Of a DNA stretch of 9,175 nucleotides, positions 1 through 5,778 are shown piece by piece. This DNA is from an uncultured Archangium sp. Lineage in GTDB: Bacteria > Myxococcota > Myxococcia > Myxococcales > Myxococcaceae. Where the stretch lies: contig CALNBU010000658.1 in assembly GCA_937875615.1 (NCBI GenBank), positions 1-9,175 on the forward strand, written 5' to 3'. A program made the translations under genes and the position numbers. Under the pieces are notes generated by a model, which was not told the DNA's origin, did not search any database, and worked only from the letters and a program-made list of their open reading frames with translations. Each line of letters starts with the position of its first letter. Positions within the stretch are counted from its first letter, which is position 1.

Positions 1-868
1 CGTCGTGCCGGTTGAGGTAGGCCTTGGGGTCCGAGGGGCCGGCGATCTCCGAGAAGATCTCCTCGGCGGGCTTCCCGAGGATGTTGGCCAGCACGTTGAG
101 CCGACCGCGGTGGGCCATGCCGAAGACGACCTCGCGCACGCCGAGCGTCGCGCCCAGCTCGAGGAACTCCTGGATCATCGCCACCTGCACCTCGCCGCCC
201 TCGGCGGAGAAGCGCTTCTGGCCCTGGAACTTGCTGTGGATGGTGGACTCGAAGGTCTCGGCCTCGGTCAGCTTGCGCAGCATGCGGCGCTGCTCGGCGA
301 GCGTGAAGTCGGTGGTGTTCTGCGTGCCCTCCATGCGGCGCAGCAGCCAGCGGCGGCGCTCGGAGTTGTACATCTGCATGAACTCCACGCCGATGTGCGT
401 CGCGTAGGTCTTGCGGAGGCGCTCGACGACCTCGCGCGCGGTCACCGTGCTGCCCAGCGCGTCGAAGGCGTGCACCATGGTGCCCAGCTCGGTGTCGGTG
501 AAGTGACTGGGGGAGGTGAGGCCGAGGTCGGCGACGTGCTCCAGCGGCTCGCGCGGCACGCCCAGCGGGTCGAGCTGCGCCAGCAGGTGCCCGCGGAGGC
601 GGAAGGCCATCACCGTCTGGTCGACCTTCGACTGGAGCGCCATGCCCGTGGCCGAGGGCTCCTGCGTCACCACCGCGTTGTTGGCGCGGCGGGGCGCAGG
701 CAGCGTCAAGCCATCGATGATGAGGGGTTTCCCTTCTCGTTCAAGAGTGCCAAAGAGCGTCCTCCAGCTCGGGTCGACCTGATTCGGGTCGGCGAGAAAC
801 CGGGAGTATTGGGCTTCGATGAAATCGATGTTGGCGCCAGTGAGAAACGAATCCGCAGGAGATGACAT
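1..868 (-). CDS. sucA: 2-oxoglutarate dehydrogenase E1 component, N-terminal part (cut by window edge)
   Basis: This is the thiamine-diphosphate-dependent E1 subunit of the 2-oxoglutarate dehydrogenase complex, which decarboxylates 2-oxoglutarate in the TCA cycle in the cytoplasm. The first 289 residues are present; the family is about 900-1000 residues long. Residues 11-39 match the E1o N-terminal segment (GANIDFIEAQYSRFL, then DPSWRTLF), which in E. coli contacts E2/E3. RLRGHLLAQLDPLG lies at about 90-103, IGVEFM at 159-164, RFSAEGGE at 219-226, and the active-site motif GMAHRGRLNVLANILGK at 250-266, with the conserved His at 253. The ATG at 868-866 is chosen because the family N-terminus begins there and an in-frame TAA lies at 883-881. 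A GTG at 877-875 is the only alternative. A weak AGAG precedes the start. The start codon overlaps that of the divergent gene at 867, so its promoter must lie inside that gene. Confidence 0.95.
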   Translation of the reverse strand, partial: MSSPADSFLTGANIDFIEAQYSRFLADPNQVDPSWRTLFGTLEREGKPLIIDGLTLPAPRRANNAVVTQEPSATGMALQSKVDQTVMAFRLRGHLLAQLDPLGVPREPLEHVADLGLTSPSHFTDTELGTMVHAFDALGSTVTAREVVERLRKTYATHIGVEFMQMYNSERRRWLLRRMEGTQNTTDFTLAEQRRMLRKLTEAETFESTIHSKFQGQKRFSAEGGEVQVAMIQEFLELGATLGVREVVFGMAHRGRLNVLANILGKPAEEIFSEIAGPSDPKAYLNRHD

Positions 869-1577
869 GCGGAGCACTCTTTACGCGCCTTGTCGCGCCC
901 GCTCCACGTTTCTGTGTCTCGTCACTTCGGTCGGGTTGCTGGCCTCGCCCGCCGCGGCCCAGACGCCCGACTTCTCGAAGGGCGGGTTCCTGCTCCAGCT
1001 CCAGTACGGGCCCACCTTCTGGGACGTCGACGGCGCGCGCCTCGACGCGCAGACCGGCGAGAGCGACCCCGGCGGGGCGGGGGTCTTCGTGGGAGACCTG
1101 GTGACCTCGCACGCCGTGTCCCTGGGGCTGGCGTACAACATCCTGGGCCACGTCAGCCTCGGCGCCGACCTCACCGCCACCGGGTGGGACCTCACCAACA
1201 ACGGCCGCGGCGGCGGCGGCTTCGTCATCGGCAAGCTGGCCTGGCACCCGCTGGCGCTCCTCGACGCCTTCCTCGACAAGCGGCCCACCGAGGGCCTGGA
1301 GGCCTCGACCTTCTTCGGCGTCGGCTACGGGTTGGTGGGTGAGAACCGCGGCATGGACGGCGTGGTCTTCGAGTGGGGCTTCCTCGCCGACTACTTCTTC
1401 GCGCGCTACGTCGGCGTGGGGCTCTTCGTGCGCGGCGTGTTCCTCAACTTCGACCGCTACTACCTCGACTACGAGAACCGCGAGGTGGCCGGCAACACGC
1501 TCTCGCTGCGCAACCCGCTGCCGGGCGGCTCGATGTGGACCCTGGGCCTGACCCTGACCTTCCGCGCCGGCGAGTAG
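867..1577 (+). CDS. exported outer-membrane beta-barrel-like protein, function unknown
   Basis: A 236-residue protein with a clear Sec signal peptide. A basic N-terminus (Arg2, Arg10, Arg12) is followed by a hydrophobic stretch (about 14-26) and ASPAAA, with signal peptidase I cleavage likely after Ala31. The mature part alternates short hydrophobic or aromatic segments with Gly/Asp/Asn turns (for example residues 37-47, VSLGLAYNIL, EWGFLADYFF, GVGLFVRGVF). It ends in an amphipathic strand, MWTLGLTLTFRAGE, as outer-membrane beta-barrels often do. No specific family is recognised. The start is ATG 867 because AGGAG at 857-861 lies 5 bases upstream and the signal peptide begins directly there; a longer reading frame from 819 has no such support. 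It is divergent from sucA with overlapping start codons, and 42 bases upstream of fabI on the same strand, so co-transcription with fabI is possible. The barrel topology is inferred from the sequence pattern only. Confidence 0.8.
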   Translation: MRSTLYAPCRARSTFLCLVTSVGLLASPAAAQTPDFSKGGFLLQLQYGPTFWDVDGARLDAQTGESDPGGAGVFVGDLVTSHAVSLGLAYNILGHVSLGADLTATGWDLTNNGRGGGGFVIGKLAWHPLALLDAFLDKRPTEGLEASTFFGVGYGLVGENRGMDGVVFEWGFLADYFFARYVGVGLFVRGVFLNFDRYYLDYENREVAGNTLSLRNPLPGGSMWTLGLTLTFRAGE

Positions 1578-1587
1578 TTTGCCCTCT

Positions 1588-1601
1588 GGCGCCCGGGCGC
1601 C
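1588..1601. repeat. 14-bp perfect palindrome upstream of fabI
   Basis: GGCGCCCGGGCGCC reads the same on both strands and sits in the 42-base gap between the barrel-like gene and fabI, directly before a GTGCTAG promoter-like element. It has no loop and no following T-run, so it does not look like an intrinsic terminator. An operator is possible. G/C-only palindromes also arise by chance in DNA of this composition. Confidence 0.4.
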
Positions 1602-1611
1602 GTGCTAGAGG
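1602..1611 (+). promoter_or_regulatory. possible -10 element and ribosome binding site of fabI
   Basis: GTGCTAGAGG contains GCTAGA, which resembles the GCTAnA -10 type known from Caulobacter and similar GC-rich bacteria. The same GTGCTAG string occurs ahead of the SWIB gene at 5343. AGAGG at 1607-1611 lies 8 bases before ATG 1620 and can act as a Shine-Dalgarno site. No well-spaced -35 is visible; TTGCCC at 1579-1584 is too far away. If this is a true -10, the transcript would be almost leaderless, so the promoter and ribosome-site readings compete. Confidence 0.25.
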
Positions 1612-1619
1612 CGCGGCCC

Positions 1620-2438
1620 ATGCTCCTGACCGGAAAGAAGCTGCTCATCACCGGCGTGCTGACGCCGCAGTCCATCGCCTTCTCCGTCGCCGAACACGCC
1701 CTCGCACAGGGCGCCGAGGTGTTGCTCACCAGCTTCGGCCGCCCGATGTCGCTCACCCAGCGCACCGCGAAGAAGCTGAGCCCCGTGCCGGAGGTGCTGG
1801 AGCTCGACGTCACCAACACCGCGCACTTCGCGGCGCTGCACGACACCATCAAGCAGAAGTGGGGTCGCCTCGACGGGGTGCTGCACGCCATCGCCTTCGC
1901 GCCGGAGGACGCCCTCGGCGGTCGCTTCGCCACCGCGCCCTGGGAGTCGGTGCAGAACGCCTTCCGCGTCTCCACCTTCTCGCTCAAGGAGCTGGCGGTG
2001 GCCCTGGCCCCGCTGATGGACAAGGGCGGCAGCATCGTCACCCTCGACTTCGACAACTCCACCCAGGCCTGGCCGCTCTACGACTGGATGGGCGTGTGCA
2101 AGGCCGGCCTGGAGGCGGTGGTGCGCTACCTGGCGCGCGACCTCGGGCCGAAGAAGATCCGCGTCAACGCGCTCGCCGCCGGCCCCATCGCCACCATCGC
2201 CGCCAAGGGCATCCCCGGCTTCAAGTTCCTCGAGAACACCTGGGGCGAGCAGGCCCCGCTGGGCTGGGACGCGCGCAGCGACGGCTCCATCGACGCCGTG
2301 GCGCGCACCACCTGCGCGCTGCTCAGCGACTGGATGCCCAGCACCACCGGTGAGCTCATCCGCGTCGACGGCGGCTTCCACGCCATGGGCGCGAAGCCCG
2401 TCGACCTCGCCGCGCTGGCCGCCGAAAAGCAGGCCTAG
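1620..2438 (+). CDS. fabI: enoyl-[acyl-carrier-protein] reductase (NADH), FabI/InhA type
   Basis: Catalyses the last reduction of each fatty acid elongation cycle, trans-2-enoyl-ACP to acyl-ACP, using NAD(P)H in the cytoplasm. It has 272 residues, slightly longer than typical FabI. The ENR nucleotide motif GVLTPQSIA is at 12-20, LELDV at 60-64, the catalytic Tyr154 and Lys161 in Y-x6-K, AAGPI at 186-190, and LLSDWMPSTTGELIRVDGG at 234-252. The position of the first E. coli FabI Tyr is Phe144, as in InhA of mycobacteria, and several stretches (DFD before the Tyr, APLGW, LLSDW-P-TTG) also follow InhA. The substrate-loop region (188-216) has the short FabI length. The usual HSIGF is HAIAF at 89-93. 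Start is ATG 1620, with AGAGG 8 bases upstream and the family N-terminus starting here; an in-frame GTG at 1602 adds six residues without support. InhA comparisons are from memory. Confidence 0.95.
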   Translation: MLLTGKKLLITGVLTPQSIAFSVAEHALAQGAEVLLTSFGRPMSLTQRTAKKLSPVPEVLELDVTNTAHFAALHDTIKQKWGRLDGVLHAIAFAPEDALGGRFATAPWESVQNAFRVSTFSLKELAVALAPLMDKGGSIVTLDFDNSTQAWPLYDWMGVCKAGLEAVVRYLARDLGPKKIRVNALAAGPIATIAAKGIPGFKFLENTWGEQAPLGWDARSDGSIDAVARTTCALLSDWMPSTTGELIRVDGGFHAMGAKPVDLAALAAEKQA

Positions 2439-2484
2439 CCCGCGCTTTTTCTCAGCGGCTGAGGGAGCCCGGGCGGGGGCCCTC

Positions 2485-2510
2485 TTGACGTGCAGTGCAG
2501 TGAGAGTGCA
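2485..2510 (+). promoter_or_regulatory. possible promoter/operator of the Cys-rich protein gene
   Basis: TTGACG at 2485-2490 matches a sigma-70 -35 box well, but no good -10 lies 16-18 bases downstream. It runs into three copies of GTGCA at 2490-2494, 2495-2499 and 2506-2510, the first two in tandem. Just upstream, GAGGG (2461-2465) and CCCTC (2480-2484) can form a weak GC stem followed by only two T, so termination after fabI is poorly supported. AAGG at about 2511 serves as a modest ribosome site for ATG 2523. Confidence 0.25.
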
Positions 2511-2522
2511 AAGGCGGCGGCG

Positions 2523-4289
2523 ATGTCGTTCCGCTCCCTCACCTTCCTCGTCTTTGCGCTGTCCACCTTCGCCTGTGAGTGCGCCACCCCCGGCGCCTCC
2601 TGCAGCGCCGACACCGACTGCACGGGCGCGGGGCGCTGCGACACCCAGCGCTCGTTGTGCGTGGAGTGCGCGACCGACGAGCACTGCGCCAGCGGCTACG
2701 TGTGCAGCGACAACAGCTGCCAGCCCGGTTGTCGCGCCGACGACGCCAGCTGCGCGCCGGGCTACTGCCAGCCGGGAGAAGGGTGCGTGCAGTGCGTGCT
2801 CGACGGCCACTGCAACCCCGGCGAGCGCTGCGTCGAGGGCGAGTGTCTGCCCGGCTGCTCCGAGGGCGGCCTCAACTGCCCCGTCGGCCAGCTCTGCGAC
2901 GCGAGCTCCGGCGTGTGCGTGGAGTGTCTCGACGACTCCCAGTGCCACCACGCGCCGCTCACCACCTGCGACCCGACCTCGCGCACCTGCGTGGAGTGCA
3001 CCACGTCGGCCGCCTGCCCCGGCGACGCGCCCGTGTGTGACCCGCTCAGCCGCACCTGCGTGGAGTGCGTGGGCAACGGCGACTGCGCCCAGGGCATCTG
3101 TCACCAGCAGCAGTGCGTGGAGTGTCTGTCTGATTCCCAGTGCGGGGGCGTCACCCCGCGCTGCGAGCTCGCCACCAACACCTGCGTGGCCTGCCTGCCG
3201 GGCGCCACCGACAACTGCCCCTCGGGGCAGTACTGTCGCCCGGACTTCACCTGCGAGCAGGGGTGCAGGTCGGGCGCCGACTGCCCCAGCGGCGTGTGCC
3301 TGCCCAGCCACTCGTGCCAGGGCTGCACGGCGGACTCCCAGTGCGCGGCGGGCAACGTCTGTGACAACGGCACCTGCGTGGGGGCCTGTGGCGCCGAGAA
3401 CCTCTGCGCTTCGGGCGAGACCTGCTGCAACGGTCACTGCGCGCCGCTGCAGAACGACGCCGCCAACTGCGGCGCCTGTGGCGTGGCCTGTGGCAGCAAC
3501 CGCGGGTGCTGCGCCGGCGCGTGCACCAACGTCACCACGCTGAACAACTGCGGCGCCTGCGGCGTGGTGTGCGGCGCCGACCAGTTCTGTGACGGCAGCC
3601 AGTGCCAGGACAAGACCTTCCCCAATTTCTGCTCCAACCTGAACGTGGTGGCCATCCGCGACGGGATTCCCAACGACAACGCGGCGACCACCGTGCTGGC
3701 CTCCACCCTGACGCAGTACTGCTCGGCCACCACCGCGGTGACCTTCGCCAACGATGACGACCCGGCGGTGGTGGAGCAGCAGCTGCCCGACGGCGGTCCG
3801 TCCGGCCGGTTGCTGTTGGGCGGGGCCTACTCGGTGGTGACCGCCGGTGGCCCCTTCCCCAATCTGCCGGTGCGCTGGCTGGAGCGCAGCACCCGGGTGA
3901 CCCCGGTGTACTTCGCGAACAACCTGCAGGGCTCGGAGTTCTACTTCAAGCGCCGGCTCCCGGCCGACGCCGGCGTGGCCGACCCCACCCTGGTGACGCG
4001 GCTGCAGTCTGAGTGCACCGCGGTCGACGGCGGCCTCGGCGGCGACCGCCGCGACGTGTTCCTGGTGGAGCTGGCCATCGACCCCTCGTCGGGCACGCTG
4101 GCGCTCATCGCCTACGGCCTGTGCAGCCCCGGCACGGGGACGCTGGCCGGCTCGTGGTTCTGGGCCAACGTGATGCTGCCCAACCGGGCCGCGTACCCGG
4201 GCAGCTGGTACATCGTGGAGTGGACCGACACCGACGGGGACTTCGCGCCCAGCGCCGGCGACACCTTCACCGTGCTGCAGCACGACTGA
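2523..4289 (+). CDS. large Cys-rich exported protein, probable lipoprotein, with unknown C-terminal domain
   Basis: 588 residues. Residues 1-17 form a short signal sequence (SFRSLTFLVFALSTFA) ending at Cys18, probably a lipidated Cys, although the lipobox T-F-A-C is not the usual L-x-x-C; the residues after Cys18 are also Cys-rich. Residues 18-370 hold about 67 Cys in repeats of about 19-24 residues with CVEC signatures at 46, 132, 156, 179 and 198 and CVAC at 221. Residues 301-361 carry two NCGACG-x-x-C units with CCNGHC and CCAGAC, resembling the Stig1-type Cys pattern. Residues 371-588 hold only three Cys, are rich in aromatics and Asp, and match no family I know. A disulfide-stabilised surface or periplasmic protein is the likely nature; binding or adhesion is a guess. 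The ATG at 2523 is preferred to GTG 2490 because the signal peptide begins there. It is convergent with the gene at 4302. Confidence 0.85.
   Translation: MSFRSLTFLVFALSTFACECATPGASCSADTDCTGAGRCDTQRSLCVECATDEHCASGYVCSDNSCQPGCRADDASCAPGYCQPGEGCVQCVLDGHCNPGERCVEGECLPGCSEGGLNCPVGQLCDASSGVCVECLDDSQCHHAPLTTCDPTSRTCVECTTSAACPGDAPVCDPLSRTCVECVGNGDCAQGICHQQQCVECLSDSQCGGVTPRCELATNTCVACLPGATDNCPSGQYCRPDFTCEQGCRSGADCPSGVCLPSHSCQGCTADSQCAAGNVCDNGTCVGACGAENLCASGETCCNGHCAPLQNDAANCGACGVACGSNRGCCAGACTNVTTLNNCGACGVVCGADQFCDGSQCQDKTFPNFCSNLNVVAIRDGIPNDNAATTVLASTLTQYCSATTAVTFANDDDPAVVEQQLPDGGPSGRLLLGGAYSVVTAGGPFPNLPVRWLERSTRVTPVYFANNLQGSEFYFKRRLPADAGVADPTLVTRLQSECTAVDGGLGGDRRDVFLVELAIDPSSGTLALIAYGLCSPGTGTLAGSWFWANVMLPNRAAYPGSWYIVEWTDTDGDFAPSAGDTFTVLQHD
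2658..3124 (+). repeat. dispersed 11-bp coding repeat for CVEC modules
   Basis: TGCGTGGAGTG occurs at 2658-2668, 2916-2926, 2988-2998, 3057-3067 and 3114-3124, always in the same reading frame and encoding Cys-Val-Glu plus the first bases of Cys. A near copy, TGCGTGGCCTG, follows at 3184. The unit spacing of 57-72 bases in the second half matches the 19-24 residue protein module, which suggests growth by duplication. Confidence 0.7.
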
Positions 4290-4301
4290 CGGGGCGGCGC
4301 C

Positions 4302-5285
4302 TCACAGCCAGCCGAGGCGCACGTAGCTCTCCGCGCTGCGGGCGATGGACTCCGCGACGCTGCGTTTGGGGAGGTAGCCCAGGCGCCGCTTCGCCTTGTC
4401 GATGCTGCAGGTCCAGCCGGGCGCGAGGAGCTGGCGCGCCAGCTTGCGGTTGACCGGCAGCTTCCTGCCGGTGGTGTTGCTGATGAGGTCGGCCACCGCG
4501 CCCACCAGCGACAGGAGCCACGGCGGGACGGTGAGGGTGCGCGGCGAGCGGTGCAGGGCGCTCGCCACCAGGCGCATCAGCTCCTCCACGGTCGAGGTCT
4601 CGTCGGACGACGCGAAGAAGGCCTCGCCCACCGCTTCGGGGCGGTCCGCCTGCAGGAGGAGCTGGTCGTCCACGTCGTCCACGTCGACGAAGGAGAGGCG
4701 CCGCTCGGCGCCGCCGATGCGGAGGATGAAGCCCTTCTTCACCAGCTTGAAAAAGGTGAGGTTCTCGTGGTCGCCGGGGCCCACGATGCGCGACGGGCGG
4801 CAGCTGGTGACCTCCAGCCGGCCATCGAAGGTGAAGGCCAGCCGCTCCCCCTCGGCCTTGGACTCGCCGTACCACTCCTGCGGGTTGAAGGCGTCGGACT
4901 CCACGCGGGGGACGCCGCCCAGCGAGGGGCCGCTGGCGGCGAGAGAGCCGACGAAGACCAGCCGCTTCGCGCGCGCCTGCACCATGGCCTCGGCCACGTG
5001 GCGCGTCCCCTCGGCGTTGACGCGCATGAAGTCGGCGCGGGTGCTGGCGCGGCGGATGCCGGCGAGGTGAAACACGGTGGAGACGCCCTCGAGCAGCGCC
5101 GGCAGCGAGCCCGGCTCGGTCACGTCGCCGCGCACCACCGTGGCGCCGCTGCCGTCGAGGGCGCCCGCGTCGCTCCCGGCCCGGACCATGGCGCGCACGG
5201 CGTCTCCGCGCGCGGTCAGGGCCTTCGCCAGGTGTGCGCCGAGGAAGCCGTTCGCGCCGGTAATCAAGATGGTGCGGCCGCTCAT
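4302..5285 (-). CDS. NAD(P)-dependent epimerase/dehydratase-like protein, extended SDR family
   Basis: 327 residues with an N-terminal Rossmann fold. TGANGFLG at 9-16 is the extended-SDR GxxGxxG motif, GDVTEP lies at 53-58, and HLAG at 73-76. The catalytic Ser114 is in FVGSLAASG, and Tyr139 and Lys143 are in WYGESKAEGE. FVDVDDVDDQLLL (about 199-211) is the usual extended-SDR segment that follows the active site. The C-terminal half, with the hydrophobic PPWLLSLVGAVADLI stretch at about 254-268, resembles the 3-beta-HSD/NAD-epimerase branch. The substrate cannot be told from sequence; sugar nucleotides, sterols or flavonoid-like ketones are all used in this superfamily. Arg35 at the end of the second beta strand would fit NADP. 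Start is ATG 5285-5283, with a GGGGGAGAG purine run about 11 bases upstream. Its stop is 12 bases from the convergent Cys-rich gene, with no hairpin between. It is divergent from the SWIB gene. Confidence 0.88.
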   Translation of the reverse strand: MSGRTILITGANGFLGAHLAKALTARGDAVRAMVRAGSDAGALDGSGATVVRGDVTEPGSLPALLEGVSTVFHLAGIRRASTRADFMRVNAEGTRHVAEAMVQARAKRLVFVGSLAASGPSLGGVPRVESDAFNPQEWYGESKAEGERLAFTFDGRLEVTSCRPSRIVGPGDHENLTFFKLVKKGFILRIGGAERRLSFVDVDDVDDQLLLQADRPEAVGEAFFASSDETSTVEELMRLVASALHRSPRTLTVPPWLLSLVGAVADLISNTTGRKLPVNRKLARQLLAPGWTCSIDKAKRRLGYLPKRSVAESIARSAESYVRLGWL

Positions 5286-5342
5286 TCCGGGCGCGACTCT
5301 CCCCCGAAAAAGTGCACGAAGGGCTGTTTTTCGCTTTTCGAG

Positions 5343-5351
5343 GTGCTAGTC
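5343..5351 (+). promoter_or_regulatory. possible -10 element of the SWIB gene
   Basis: GTGCTAGTC contains an extended, GCTAnA-like -10. A T-rich stretch (CTGTTTTT, 5324-5331) stands near the -35 position but is not a good match. The intergenic region 5286-5442 must hold promoters for both divergent genes. The resulting leader to ATG 5443 would be about 85 bases. The string repeats the one ahead of fabI at 1602. Confidence 0.3.
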
Positions 5352-5356
5352 ACCCG

Positions 5357-5375
5357 CTCTCGGTTTTCCCGAGAG
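5357..5375 (+). promoter_or_regulatory. hairpin in the leader of the SWIB gene
   Basis: CTCTCGG (5357-5363) and CCGAGAG (5369-5375) form a perfect 7-bp stem with a TTTTC loop. No T-run follows on either strand, so it is not an intrinsic terminator. It would sit at or near the 5' end of the SWIB mRNA if transcription starts after the GTGCTAG element. A second, weaker stem (CTCC/GGAG, 5390-5401) follows. An mRNA-stabilising 5' hairpin or a protein-binding leader are both possible. Confidence 0.4.
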
Positions 5376-5442
5376 GGAAGGACCGGATGCTCCCTGGGGA
5401 GGGGGCTTCAAGTTCAAACGCAGCACACACAAAGGAAGAACG

Positions 5443-5748
5443 ATGGCCGCCAAGAAGCCCGCGACGAAGAAGCCTGCCGCGAAGAAGCCTGCCGCGAAGT
5501 CCGCCCGCAAGCCGAGCCCTGCATTCCTGAAGGAGCTGACCCCGTCGCCCGAGCTGGCCGAAGTGATCGGCCCCAAGCCGGTGCCGCGCACGCAGGTCAT
5601 CAAGAAGCTCTGGGACTACTTCAAGAGCAACAAGCTGAACGTCAGCCAGACCATCAACCTCGACGACAAGCTCAAGAAGATCTACGGCAACAAGAAGAGC
5701 ATCCACATGACGGAGGTCTCCAAGGCCTTCAAGCACCTGAAGGGCTGA
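5443..5748 (+). CDS. SWIB/MDM2-domain protein with histone H1-like lysine-rich tail
   Basis: 101 residues. Residues 1-25 are almost entirely Lys, Ala, Pro, Thr and Ser with KKPA repeats (Lys 4, 5, 9, 10, 14, 15, 19, 23), like the C-terminal tail of histone H1. Residues 29-101 form a SWIB domain: ELAEVIGPKPVPRTQVIKKL, then WDYFKSNKL, DDKLKKIYG and the closing MTEVSKAFKHL. SWIB domains occur in eukaryotic SWI/SNF chromatin remodelling subunits and, in bacteria, as small stand-alone proteins or fused to chlamydial topoisomerase I. A nucleoid-associated role is likely but unproven in this lineage. The start is certain: AAGGA at 5432-5436 lies 6 bases before ATG 5443. It is monocistronic, with its own leader and a strong terminator at 5779. 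Lys is encoded by AAG throughout. Confidence 0.93.
   Translation: MAAKKPATKKPAAKKPAAKSARKPSPAFLKELTPSPELAEVIGPKPVPRTQVIKKLWDYFKSNKLNVSQTINLDDKLKKIYGNKKSIHMTEVSKAFKHLKG
5451..5495 (+). repeat. 15-bp tandem repeat encoding the KKPAA tail
   Basis: GAAGAAGCCTGCCGC is present in two identical adjacent copies (5466-5480 and 5481-5495), preceded by a diverged copy from 5451. Each unit encodes five residues of the lysine-rich tail, so slippage would change tail length in steps of five residues without breaking the frame. Confidence 0.8.
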
Positions 5749-5778
5749 GCTTCTCCTTCGCTGTCTCGTTGCTTTCAG

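Noticed and set aside
5..865. A 286-codon plus-strand open frame at the left end
   Set aside because: It is the antisense shadow of sucA, whose translation matches the E1 family throughout.
2451..2463. CTCAG-CGG-CTGAG hairpin after fabI as a terminator
   Set aside because: The T-run lies before, not after, the short stem on the plus strand, and no T-run follows on the minus strand.
1605..4283. An open frame of 892 codons on the minus strand opposite fabI and the Cys-rich gene
   Set aside because: Its product is low-complexity Ala/Gly/Arg/His/Val without motifs. It is explained by strong G/C third-base bias on the coding strand, and both genes opposite are clearly real.
5312..5530. Small plus-strand frame overlapping the SWIB leader, as an upstream peptide
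   Set aside because: It starts at a GTG without a ribosome site, overlaps the SWIB gene out of frame, and lies partly upstream of the likely promoter.
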